From Heyndrickxia ginsengihumi (GTDB lineage: Bacteria; Bacillota; Bacilli; Bacillales; Bacillaceae_C): 64,000 nt of DNA. A program made the position numbers and the translations under genes. A model generated the notes under the pieces. It saw only the letters and a program-made list of their open reading frames with translations. It did no database searches and was not told where the DNA came from. Within the stretch, counting starts at the first letter, position 1, and each line of letters opens with the position of its first letter. Location: positions 148,849-212,848 of the forward strand of contig NZ_JAAIWK010000003.1 of the NCBI RefSeq assembly GCF_011008565.1. The letters run 5' to 3'. Positions 27,622 to 36,093 of the stretch are shown one piece after another.

Positions 27622-27641
27622 TCGATATGGGAGGGGAAAAT

Positions 27642-29057
27642 ATGAAAAAGGTTATTAAAAATGGGACTATTGTGACGGCGGTTGATACGTATCAAGCAGA
27701 TATTTTAATTGATGGAGAAAAAATTGTGCAAATTGGCGCTGAATTATTAACAAATGGTGCAGAGATTATTGATGCTGAAGGAAAATATGTTTTTCCAGGA
27801 GGAGTTGATCCCCATACGCATTTAGACATGCCATTTAATAGTACTGTTACTGATGATGATTGGGAATCTGGAACGATGGCAGCAGCTTTTGGTGGTACTA
27901 CTACAATTCTTGATTTTTGCCTTACAACTGGAGACGATACATTGAAAAAAGCAGTACAAAGATGGCATGGAAAGGCTGAGGGAAAGGCTGTCATTGACTA
28001 TGGATTTCATTTAATGTTAGCAAATGTCGATGAACAAGTCATGAGCGAGCTCCCTACAGTGTTAAATGAAGAGGGAATCACTTCTATAAAAATCTTTATG
28101 GCATATGCGAGGGAATTCCAAGCAGACGATCGGACATTATTCCGGACATTTAAACTGGCAAAAGATGAAGGAGCATTAGTAATGGTCCACTGTGAAAATG
28201 GCTCGGTTATTGATGAACTTGTAACCCAAGCTTTGGCTAAAGGTCAAACAGAACCGATTTACCATGCTTTAACGAGACCGCCTGAAGTAGAAGGGGAAGC
28301 TACTCATCGAGCAATTGAATTAGCTAATGTTGCTGGCTCGCAATTGTATGTAGTACATGTCACCTGCGCAGAAGCTGTCCAAGAAATTACGGAGGCACGT
28401 GCAAAAGGATACAAAGTATGGGGAGAAACATGTCCACAATATTTAGTTCTTGACCAATCCTATTTAGAAAAACCGGATTTTGAGGGGGCAAAATATGTTT
28501 GGTCACCGCCACTTCGGGAAAAATCGCACCAAGATGTTCTCTGGAATGCTTTAAAATCAGGAGCATTGCAAACTTTAGGCTCTGATCAATGTTCTTTTAA
28601 TTTTAATGGAAAGAAGCAACTTGGCCGTGATGATTTTTCTAAAATACCGAATGGCGGTCCATTTATTGAAGATAGATTTAGTATTTTGTTTTCAGAAGGT
28701 GTTGCAAAAGGCAAGTTAACAGTAAATCAATTTGTAGATATTGTCTCGACGCAGCCTGCTAAATTGTTTGGCATGTTCCCATATAAAGGAACAATTGCAG
28801 TTGGAAGTGACGCAGATATTGTTATTTTTGATCCAAATGTAACACGTACATTGTCAGCACAAACTCACCATATGAATGTTGATTACAGTGCGTTTGAAGG
28901 AATGGAAATATCAGGAGAACCAGTTTCTGTACTTTGCCGAGGAAATTTCGTCATTAAAGATAAGCAATTTGTCGGCGTGCCTGGAAGTGGAAAGTATTTA
29001 AAACGGCAAAAATTTAATCATGATGTCATCCAGACAGCATCTGTTGCAAAGATATAA
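27642..29057 (+). CDS. hydA: Dihydropyrimidinase (hydantoinase)
   Basis: This 471-residue Zn-dependent amidohydrolase opens the dihydrouracil/dihydrothymine ring to N-carbamoyl-beta-amino acids. It carries the metal-binding DPHTHLDMPF, a lysine position in SIKIFMAYA that is normally carbamylated, MVHCENG, VVHVTCAEA and the GSDQCSFNF aspartate. ATG 27642 has GGGAGGGG 5 bases upstream. An ATG at 27627 overlaps that RBS. It follows preA by 20 bases and is clearly co-transcribed. D-hydantoinases are in the same family, so activity on hydantoins is possible. Confidence 0.93.
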   Translation: MKKVIKNGTIVTAVDTYQADILIDGEKIVQIGAELLTNGAEIIDAEGKYVFPGGVDPHTHLDMPFNSTVTDDDWESGTMAAAFGGTTTILDFCLTTGDDTLKKAVQRWHGKAEGKAVIDYGFHLMLANVDEQVMSELPTVLNEEGITSIKIFMAYAREFQADDRTLFRTFKLAKDEGALVMVHCENGSVIDELVTQALAKGQTEPIYHALTRPPEVEGEATHRAIELANVAGSQLYVVHVTCAEAVQEITEARAKGYKVWGETCPQYLVLDQSYLEKPDFEGAKYVWSPPLREKSHQDVLWNALKSGALQTLGSDQCSFNFNGKKQLGRDDFSKIPNGGPFIEDRFSILFSEGVAKGKLTVNQFVDIVSTQPAKLFGMFPYKGTIAVGSDADIVIFDPNVTRTLSAQTHHMNVDYSAFEGMEISGEPVSVLCRGNFVIKDKQFVGVPGSGKYLKRQKFNHDVIQTASVAKI

Positions 29058-29109
29058 ATGTTTATCTTGTATGTAATGTTCACCCAATATTTAAATGGGG
29101 GGCTGAAAA

Positions 29110-29331
29110 ATGCTTGAATCAAAATTATTTATGAATGAAAAAAGAGAGATTGATACATTGCTGGCACAAGGTTATACAATTAGTGCTGTAACAGAAAATT
29201 TGAGCGGGGCATTTGTTGATTTCTGCATGGAAAACACTAATCAACAAGATCAGATAGTTAAAACATTGCATATTGTGACGCCTAACGGTAGAAAATATTA
29301 TACTACTAGAATGCTGATGAATAAAAATTAA
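29110..29331 (+). CDS. Small conserved-looking protein, unknown
   Basis: This 73-residue soluble protein begins MLESKLFMNEKREIDTLLAQGY and ends in a beta-like TLHIVTPNGRKYYTTRML stretch. GGGGGGCTG precedes the ATG at proper distance, so it is very likely translated. It follows the dihydropyrimidinase gene by 52 bases on the same strand, so it may be the last gene of the pyrimidine operon. I recognise no domain and assign no function. It has one internal cysteine and no membrane helix. Confidence 0.65.
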   Translation: MLESKLFMNEKREIDTLLAQGYTISAVTENLSGAFVDFCMENTNQQDQIVKTLHIVTPNGRKYYTTRMLMNKN

Positions 29332-29547
29332 CAGTAGAAACGCGCAGTCCTTGATTCCCTTAAGTAGATAATGGATTTATTAAAATCCGTTATTACTAGG
29401 GAATTTTTTAGTTATTATTACTTTAAAAGAATTTATTTGGTTATGACTTGGCTTAAAATGAAGTGAAATTGCTCTATCCCCTAAAATGTTTTATCTATTT
29501 AGAAATAGAGCATAGACATCTGATGCTGATATCTTATATGTGGGCTT

Positions 29548-30273
29548 TCAATGAAAATCAGTTTCGTTCAAATAATTCATGAGTTCATTTTCAATATGCT
29601 CTAAATGTTTGAGCATCTTTTCTCTCGCCATTTCCGGATTTTGTTGTACAATTGCTTCTAATATATTTGCATGCTGGTCATAGAGTGTTTCGAGTGTAGA
29701 ATGGTTTGAAAATAACAAAATTCTTCGCGTCTCTTTCATTGCCTCAATCATTAAGTCTGAAACATGATTCATAAGACGTATTAAAAGTGGATTAAAGGAA
29801 GCATCAGCGATTGCAAGATGAAAATCTAAATCAGCTTTTTCACCTAATTCCTCATTTCCTGTTGCTTTTTTCATTTCCTCTAATGCTTTCTCCATTTTTT
29901 GTATATTTTCTTCTGTACGTTTTGCTGCTGCAACAGTTACAACGCCCGTTTCTAATATTTTGCGTACTTCTAATAAATGAATGATGTCTTCTTTATTCAT
30001 AAGCATTGCTTGAGAGAGAGGATAAGAAATATCTGACGGTTCAAATTCACGGACAAAAGTTCCTTCGCCTTGTTTTAATTCAATTAGCCCCATTGCTCTT
30101 AATGATGTAAGTGCTTCGCGGATTGCAGATCTACCGACAGAGAAATTCTCTGCAAGTTGCTGAACAGAATCAAGACGGTCTCCGGGTTTTAATGTTCCAT
30201 TCCGAATCATATCAATTAACTCGCTGGCCACTTGCTCATATATTTTTTTTGATTGTATTTTCTTATATTCCAT
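29548..30273 (-). CDS. lutR: Lactate-responsive GntR/FadR repressor LutR
   Basis: This 241-residue regulator closely resembles B. subtilis LutR (YvfI). Residues 1-75 are a GntR winged helix (KIYEQVASELIDMIRNGTLKPGDRLDSVQQLAENFSV...). Residues 85-230 are an all-helical FCD ligand domain of the FadR type with the metal-binding DLDFHLAIADAS and later histidines. It represses lutABC and is relieved by lactate in B. subtilis. It is divergently placed from araR and separated from lutABC by the pyrimidine operon. GGAG lies 8 bases before the ATG. Confidence 0.92.
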   Translation of the reverse strand: MEYKKIQSKKIYEQVASELIDMIRNGTLKPGDRLDSVQQLAENFSVGRSAIREALTSLRAMGLIELKQGEGTFVREFEPSDISYPLSQAMLMNKEDIIHLLEVRKILETGVVTVAAAKRTEENIQKMEKALEEMKKATGNEELGEKADLDFHLAIADASFNPLLIRLMNHVSDLMIEAMKETRRILLFSNHSTLETLYDQHANILEAIVQQNPEMAREKMLKHLEHIENELMNYLNETDFH

Positions 30274-30385
30274 ATCGTTCGCTCCTAAAGGATAGTCATT
30301 ACTATTTCTAATTTAAACTTGGAATAGGAAAATATGCAAATAGTATTTTTTAAAAGAAAAAGCATACTAAGTTGTATTTTTTGTA

Positions 30386-30405
30386 TATAATTGATACGTA
30401 CAACT
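30386..30405. promoter_or_regulatory. araR -10 region with AraR-like operator
   Basis: A TATAAT at 30386-30391 overlaps ATTGATACGTACAACT (30390-30405). This resembles the AraR operator ATTTGTACGTACAAAT, with the TACGTACAA core intact. Autorepression of araR is the expected outcome. Confidence 0.65.
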
Positions 30406-30451
30406 TTCTAGATCGTAAATATTCAATTATTTAAAGGATGATTCAACCAAC

Positions 30452-31555
30452 ATGAAAAAAGAGCCCAAATATATTATGATTAAGAATCAAATTATGAGCT
30501 GGATTTTGGAAGGAAGGATTGTTCCAGGTGAAAAAATAAATTCGGAGAATGAGTTAGTAAAAATCTTTAGTGCCAGTCGCTATACGGTTAGGCAAGCAAT
30601 AGGGGAACTTGTGCATGAAGGATGGCTTTATCGTGAACAAGGTTCTGGTACTTATTGTGCGCATAGGAAAAATAACGAAAGTGCTCCTAAAAATAAAAAA
30701 ACAATTGGAGTGATTACTACTTATTTATCCGATTATATTTTTCCATCTATTATCCGCGGAATCGAATCTTACTTAACAGAAAAGGGTTATGCACTCGTTT
30801 TAGCAAGTACAAACAACGATACAAATTTAGAAGAAAAATGTTTGCAAAATATGATTGATAGAAAAGTTGATGGCTTGATCGTTGAACCAACGAAAAGCAG
30901 CAATTCCAATCCGAACATTCATTACTATTTAAATTTAGAGAAAATCGGGATTCCATATTTAATGATCAACCAATTTTACTCGGAAATAACCCCGCCAAGA
31001 ATGTTATTAGATGATGAATTAGGGGAGTTTTTAGCAACTGAGCATCTAATTAAATTGCATCATAAAAAGATCATGGGGATTTTCAAAAATGATGATTATC
31101 AAGGGATTAATCGAATGAAAGGGTTTTTAAAAGCATTTAGAACTTATGAACTTCCTTTTCTTCCTGAATTTCTCCTTACCTATACGACAGAGACTGCTGA
31201 CGCCATGATGAAAGACAAAGTTATACAGATTTTACGGAGTCCGAATAGACCGACAGCGATTGTATGTTATAACGATGAAATAGCAATGAAAATATTGGAC
31301 ATTACTCGCCAACTCAATTTGCATGTTCCAAATGATTTATCCATTGTTGGATTCGATGATTCTCATTTAGCTGAGACATCTGACGTAAAACTTACTTCCA
31401 TCAAACATCCAAAAATGCAAATGGGTATTGACGCTGCCAAATGGATTATAGCTCGTGTTGAGCATAAGAAAGGAAGGGAAACAGAAGATATTAAAGTCTA
31501 CAAGCCGGAACTTATTGTTAGAACTTCGACAAAGTCGCTAAATAAAGAAGATTAA
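30452..31555 (+). CDS. araR: Arabinose repressor AraR
   Basis: This 367-residue chimeric repressor has an N-terminal GntR winged helix (1-70) and a C-terminal LacI/GalR-type sugar-binding domain (80-355). This combination is particular to AraR. The effector domain shares TIGVITTYLSDYIFPSIIRGIESYL, DGLIVEPTKS and SIVGFDDSHLAE with the B. subtilis protein. L-arabinose is the usual inducer. No araABD or arabinosidase genes are in the window; instead a ChvE-GguAB importer follows, with an AraR-like site before it. AAAGGATG serves as RBS. Confidence 0.93.
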   Translation: MKKEPKYIMIKNQIMSWILEGRIVPGEKINSENELVKIFSASRYTVRQAIGELVHEGWLYREQGSGTYCAHRKNNESAPKNKKTIGVITTYLSDYIFPSIIRGIESYLTEKGYALVLASTNNDTNLEEKCLQNMIDRKVDGLIVEPTKSSNSNPNIHYYLNLEKIGIPYLMINQFYSEITPPRMLLDDELGEFLATEHLIKLHHKKIMGIFKNDDYQGINRMKGFLKAFRTYELPFLPEFLLTYTTETADAMMKDKVIQILRSPNRPTAIVCYNDEIAMKILDITRQLNLHVPNDLSIVGFDDSHLAETSDVKLTSIKHPKMQMGIDAAKWIIARVEHKKGRETEDIKVYKPELIVRTSTKSLNKED

Positions 31556-31562
31556 AAGGGTA

Positions 31563-31611
31563 GTCATCACTCTTCATAGGATTATGGATGAGTTGGTGAC
31601 CTCTTTTTTTG
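31563..31611 (+). terminator. Terminator of araR
   Basis: GTCATCACTC pairs imperfectly with GAGTTGGTGAC, followed by CTCTTTTTTTG. It separates araR from the transporter operon. Confidence 0.6.
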
Positions 31612-31659
31612 TGGCAATTTTTAATAAAAAATAATTCGTACTTTTGTCATAGTATTAAA

Positions 31660-31675
31660 ATTTATACGTATAACT
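31660..31675. promoter_or_regulatory. AraR-like operator of the sugar transporter operon
   Basis: ATTTATACGTATAACT matches ATTTGTACGTACAAAT at 13 of 16 positions. It overlaps the probable -10 region (TATAAC at 31669-31674), so bound AraR would block the promoter of chvE-gguAB. Confidence 0.65.
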
Positions 31676-31782
31676 GATAAAGAAAAAAACTGAAGGACAG
31701 AGAATAAATCGACAACTTTATCTCCATATTTCTAGCAGGATTATTCGTTCTACTTCTGTTCCGCCCTTATAAAAACTAGATT

Positions 31783-31850
31783 GCATAGGTGAGAGCAGCC
31801 TCATTCCTATGCATAGCAAGCTTATTTCTGCTGTTTATAGGAATGAGGCT
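31783..31850 (+). promoter_or_regulatory. Leader with two mutually exclusive hairpins
   Basis: Hairpin A pairs TGCATAGG (31783-31790) with CCTATGCA (31807-31814). Hairpin B pairs GCCTCATTCCTAT (31799-31811) with ATAGGAATGAGGC (31838-31850), a perfect 13-bp stem. They share 31807-31811 and cannot coexist. No U-tract follows either one, so this is not a simple terminator. Confidence 0.5.
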
Positions 31851-31911
31851 TAAACAAAGCCTTTAAAAGAGTAAGGAGGGGGAAAGGGGATTGTAAGTTG
31901 TAAAAACAATA

Positions 31912-31926
31912 TTGTAAGCGTTTTAG
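31912..31926. promoter_or_regulatory. Possible CcpA cre site
   Basis: TTGTAAGCGTTTTAG keeps the TGTAARCGYT core of catabolite-responsive elements and misses the final CW. It lies 30 bases before chvE, where CcpA could act as a roadblock in glucose-grown cells. Confidence 0.45.
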
Positions 31927-31955
31927 AAACTTATCGAGACAGAGGGGGAAATTTT

Positions 31956-33026
31956 GTGAAAAAAAAGTGGATGATTGTTTTAAGTGTATGTATTTTAGTG
32001 TTGTCCTTAGCTGCTTGTGGAAAGGGAGGAACTAAAAATAAAGGTTATGTTGGAATTGCAATGCCAACAAAATCCTCCGAAAGATGGATAGCAGATGGAA
32101 ATAATATGAAGAAACAATTTGAAAAGCTTGGCTATAAAGTTGATCTTCAATATGGGGAAGATGATGTTCAAAATCAAGTATCACAAATTGAGAATATGAT
32201 TACAAAAGGTGTCAATATATTAGTCATTGCTTCTATTGATGGAGAAGCATTGACAGATGTATTAAAAAAGGCACATGAGCAAAATATTAAAGTCATTGCT
32301 TATGACCGCTTAATTCGCAATTCAAAATACGTAGATTATTATGCTACCTTTGATAACTATAAAGTTGGTGTATTACAAGGGCAATATATTGTTGACAAAC
32401 TTGGACTGAAAGAGGGGAAAGGTCCATTCAATATTGAGCTATTTGGTGGTTCTCCAGATGATAATAACTCTCAGTTTTTCTTTAAAGGGGCAATGTCGGT
32501 TTTAAATCCTTATATAGATACTGGCAAACTTAAAGTGTTAAGCGGACAGACAAAATTCAGTCAAATTGCAACGCTTCGTTGGGATGGGGCAACTGCACAA
32601 TCACGTATGGATAACATTTTAAGCGCACATTATACAAAGGATAAAGTAGACGCAGTTCTTTCTCCTTATGATGGAATTAGCATCGGGGTCATTTCTTCAT
32701 TAAAAAGTGTTGGATATGGCTCGGCTAAAAAGCCTATGCCGATCATTACTGGCCAGGATGCCGAACTTGCTTCTGTAAAATCGATTCTTGCTGGTGAACA
32801 AACGCAGACGGTTTTTAAGGATACGAGAAAGTTAGCAAAACAAGCAGTACAAATGGCAGATGATGTGCTACACAAGAAAAAAGTAACAGTGAACGATACA
32901 AAATCTTATGATAACGGTGTTAAAGTTGTTCCTTCCTATTTGCTGAATCCAGTTTCAGTCGATAAGTCGAACTATAAAAAAGTTTTAGTGGATAGTGGCT
33001 ACTACAAAGAAAGTCAATTAAAATAG
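31956..33026 (+). CDS. chvE: Sugar-binding lipoprotein ChvE
   Basis: This 356-residue periplasmic-binding-type protein is anchored outside the membrane. A short signal peptide ends in the lipobox LAAC (cysteine at residue 21). The body is the ChvE/XylF-type two-lobe fold ([20 protein letters not shown]...). This group binds pentoses and other monosaccharides. Start is GTG 31956 with AGAGGGGG upstream. It opens a three-gene operon with gguA and gguB. The adjacent araR suggests L-arabinose as the main substrate, which is inference. Confidence 0.9.
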   Translation: MKKKWMIVLSVCILVLSLAACGKGGTKNKGYVGIAMPTKSSERWIADGNNMKKQFEKLGYKVDLQYGEDDVQNQVSQIENMITKGVNILVIASIDGEALTDVLKKAHEQNIKVIAYDRLIRNSKYVDYYATFDNYKVGVLQGQYIVDKLGLKEGKGPFNIELFGGSPDDNNSQFFFKGAMSVLNPYIDTGKLKVLSGQTKFSQIATLRWDGATAQSRMDNILSAHYTKDKVDAVLSPYDGISIGVISSLKSVGYGSAKKPMPIITGQDAELASVKSILAGEQTQTVFKDTRKLAKQAVQMADDVLHKKKVTVNDTKSYDNGVKVVPSYLLNPVSVDKSNYKKVLVDSGYYKESQLK

Positions 33027-33109
33027 CATTTTTCATTGAATGAAGCTGTCTTATATATGTTCTATGGTATAGGGCAGCTTCTCCTTCACTTTTGTAAGGG
33101 GGGAGCAAA

Positions 33110-34639
33110 ATGTCCAAGTATATTTTAGAGATGGATAGTATTACAAAAGAATTCCCAGGGGTTAAGGCGCTCGAACAAGTTCAATTACGAGTAAAAAAAG
33201 GGGAAATACATGCTCTATGTGGTGAAAATGGTGCTGGTAAATCAACTTTAATGAAAATATTGAGTGGAGTTTATCCGTACAGTTCTTACTCTGGAGAGAT
33301 TTACTTTGATGGGGAGCTTTGTAAATTTAAGGATATTAAACAAAGTGAGAAAATGGGGATCGTTATTATTCATCAGGAGTTAGCACTCATCCCTGATTTA
33401 TCAATTGCAGAAAATATATTTTTAGGAAATGAACGTTCAAAGAAAGGGGTTATTAATTGGATTGAAACTTTCATTCAAACAAACGAACTATTACAAAAGG
33501 TTGGGCTAAATGAATCTCCCGAAACATTAATTAGAAGTATCGGGGTGGGCAAACAGCAACTTGTGGAAATTGCTAAAGCACTTTCAAAGGAAGTGAAACT
33601 ACTAATCTTAGATGAACCGACCTCTGCTTTAAATGAAACTGAAAGTGATAATTTATTATCTTTAATTCTAGAATTTAAAAAGCAAGGGATTACCTCTATT
33701 ATTATTTCTCATAAATTGAACGAAATCGCAAAAATCGCAGATTCCCTCACGATTTTACGGGATGGAAAAACGATTGAAACGATGAATATGAAAGAGGATC
33801 AGGTTACTGAGGAGCGAATTATCCGCGGAATGGTTGGACGAGATTTAACGAATCGTTTTCCAGATCGAATAGCCAACATAGGGGATACGATACTTGAAAT
33901 AAAGGATTGGACTGTTTATCATCCTGCCAATACTGATCAAAAAATTGTGGATAGCGTTAATCTTTCTGTCAAAAAGGGTGAGATTGTTGGAATCGCAGGT
34001 CTTATGGGAGCAGGGAGAACTGAAATGGCAATGAGCTTATTTGGCAGATCGTATGGTAAGAAAATTACAGGACAAATCCTTAAAGATGCACAACCAATTC
34101 AGATTAAGTCTGTCGCAGATGCGATCCGATATGGTTTCGCATATGTAACAGAGGACCGTAAAAATCTTGGACTGAATTTAATTCAATCGATAAAAGAAAA
34201 TATGACATTAGCAAACTTAAAAAGAATTTCTAAAAAAACAGTCATTAATGAACGCAAGGAAATAAAAGAAGTAGAACGATTAAGGGAAAAGCTAAAAATT
34301 AAATCGTCAAGCATTTTACAAATGTCCGGAAATTTAAGCGGAGGAAATCAACAAAAAGTCTTATTAAGCAAATGGATGTTTGCTGAGCCTGATATTTTAA
34401 TATTAGATGAGCCGACAAGAGGAATAGATGTTGGAGCGAAGTATGAGATTTATACAATTATTCATCAACTGGCAAATCAAGGGAAAGGGATTATCTTTAT
34501 TTCTTCTGAGCTTCCAGAGATTTTAGGGATGGCTGATCGAATTTACGTAATGAATAAAGGGAAAATCACCGGCGAAGTAATGAAAGAAGATGCGACACAA
34601 GAATTGATGATGAAATATATGACGAAGGAGGGTGTATAA
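33110..34639 (+). CDS. gguA: Sugar ABC transporter ATPase GguA
   Basis: This 509-residue tandem ABC ATPase belongs to the monosaccharide importer family. The N-terminal domain has Walker [10 protein letters not shown] and the Walker B segment [13 protein letters not shown]. The second domain has a degenerate P-loop ([16 protein letters not shown]), signature LSGGNQQKV and [16 protein letters not shown]. This asymmetry is typical of the class. GTAAGGGGGGAG precedes the ATG. Its stop is one base before the gguB start, so translation is coupled. Confidence 0.93.
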   Translation: MSKYILEMDSITKEFPGVKALEQVQLRVKKGEIHALCGENGAGKSTLMKILSGVYPYSSYSGEIYFDGELCKFKDIKQSEKMGIVIIHQELALIPDLSIAENIFLGNERSKKGVINWIETFIQTNELLQKVGLNESPETLIRSIGVGKQQLVEIAKALSKEVKLLILDEPTSALNETESDNLLSLILEFKKQGITSIIISHKLNEIAKIADSLTILRDGKTIETMNMKEDQVTEERIIRGMVGRDLTNRFPDRIANIGDTILEIKDWTVYHPANTDQKIVDSVNLSVKKGEIVGIAGLMGAGRTEMAMSLFGRSYGKKITGQILKDAQPIQIKSVADAIRYGFAYVTEDRKNLGLNLIQSIKENMTLANLKRISKKTVINERKEIKEVERLREKLKIKSSSILQMSGNLSGGNQQKVLLSKWMFAEPDILILDEPTRGIDVGAKYEIYTIIHQLANQGKGIIFISSELPEILGMADRIYVMNKGKITGEVMKEDATQELMMKYMTKEGV

Positions 34640-34640
34640 T

Positions 34641-35804
34641 ATGGGCGCGATTGTTCAAATCATGAAAAATAATATGAGGCAATACGGAATGTTCATTGCG
34701 CTAGTTTTAATTGCAATTTTGTTTCAAATTTTAACCGATGGTATTTTATTACGTCCTTTAAATATTACAAATATTATTTTACAAAATAGTTATGTACTCA
34801 TTTTGGCTATTGGGATGGTTTTGATTATTATTACAGGACATATTGATTTATCGGTAGGGTCTGTTGCAGCGTTTGTCGGAGCGGTTTCTGCGATTATGAC
34901 AATTAATATGCACCTTCCAACATACCTTGTCCTGATCTTTTCGTTAATCATCGGTGCTTTCATTGGGGCTTGGCAAGGTTTCTGGGTTGCGTATGTTAAA
35001 ATTCCTGCCTTTATCGTCACGTTAGCAGGTATGCTTATTTTTCGCGGCTTAACTATGCTCGTATTGCAAGGGGAATCTTTGGCCCCTTTTCCTAACAGCT
35101 ATCAAGAAATAAGCTCTGGTTTTATTCCCGATATTGTTCATGGAAAAGATATAAATATATTGGCGATTGTACTCGGTATTATTGTCACTGTCATTTATAT
35201 TGTGAATGAGTTGAGAAATCGAAATCAGCAGAAAAAATATCAATTGCCGATTTTGTCTAGTAAGTTATTTTTCGCGAAAATTATTATTATAGCGATCATT
35301 GTAAATCTCTTTACCTATATTCTTGCAACATACGAGGGAATACCAAATATACTTGTAATCCTCTTTGTATTAATTTTAGTCTATTCGTTTATGATGAAAA
35401 GAACTGTTGTTGGAAGACAAGTGTATGCGATTGGCGGGAATGAGAAAGCAGCAAGTTTATCTGGGGTAAAAACAAAAAGGGTTACATTTTGGGTATTTGT
35501 TAATATGGGAATATTAGCTGCATTATCAGGATTAGCTTTTGCGGCGCGTCTAAATGCAGCTACGCCAAAAGCTGGTACCAACTTTGAACTGGACGCAATT
35601 GCAGCATGTTTTATTGGCGGGGCATCAGCGTATGGAGGAATTGGAACGGTTGGAGGAGCAATTGTTGGCGGTTTGGTTATGGGGGTAATGAACAATGGGA
35701 TGTCTATTTTAGGACTGGGAATTGATTGGCAGCAGACGATTAAAGGATTAGTGTTACTACTGGCAGTTGCGTTCGATGTTTATAATAAAAATAAAGCATT
35801 ATAA
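34641..35804 (+). CDS. gguB: Sugar ABC transporter permease GguB
   Basis: This 387-residue membrane protein of the BPD_transp_2 (RbsC/XylH/GguB) family has about ten hydrophobic helices. Signature segments are ITGHIDLSVGSVAAFVGA, PAFIVTLAGMLIFRGL, and the C-terminal FELDAIAACFIGGASAYGGIGTV. ATG 34641 is chosen because AAGGAGGGTG ends 6 bases upstream. The in-frame GTG 34632 is part of that RBS. It is the last gene of the chvE operon. Confidence 0.92.
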   Translation: MGAIVQIMKNNMRQYGMFIALVLIAILFQILTDGILLRPLNITNIILQNSYVLILAIGMVLIIITGHIDLSVGSVAAFVGAVSAIMTINMHLPTYLVLIFSLIIGAFIGAWQGFWVAYVKIPAFIVTLAGMLIFRGLTMLVLQGESLAPFPNSYQEISSGFIPDIVHGKDINILAIVLGIIVTVIYIVNELRNRNQQKKYQLPILSSKLFFAKIIIIAIIVNLFTYILATYEGIPNILVILFVLILVYSFMMKRTVVGRQVYAIGGNEKAASLSGVKTKRVTFWVFVNMGILAALSGLAFAARLNAATPKAGTNFELDAIAACFIGGASAYGGIGTVGGAIVGGLVMGVMNNGMSILGLGIDWQQTIKGLVLLLAVAFDVYNKNKAL

Positions 35805-35810
35805 AGCGAA

Positions 35811-35846
35811 AAGGCCCTCTAAATACATTATTGGAGGGTCTTTTCT
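35811..35846 (+). terminator. Terminator of chvE-gguAB
   Basis: AGGCCCTCT pairs with GGAGGGTCT across a 12-base loop, followed by TTTTCT. Confidence 0.7.
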
Positions 35847-36093
35847 ATTGTACACTGCCCATTATGATGCCCGAGTTTTACTAATGTAGAAGGATGATGC
35901 AAATGATCGTTTTGTTGTGAATATAACGATTTCCCCTATGCCCTTAATATTAGAAAATAGGGAAAGGACGTAAAAATTACCAATTAAAATTTTAGTATAT
36001 TAGCTATTTACTACTTTACTAAACTAAAGGGTTATTATACAATATGTCCATCCGATAATTTAATGAGAATACAGCTAGAAGGGTGAAAATATA

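Noticed and set aside
29365..29410. Hairpin TGGATTT/AAATCCG after the 73-aa gene as terminator
   Set aside because: The stem is short and AT-rich and is not followed at once by a U-tract. The real end of the pyrimidine operon is not clear.
35846..36093. Lysine riboswitch before the YvsH-like permease
   Set aside because: Searched because B. subtilis yvsH has one. None of the L-box blocks is present in this gap.
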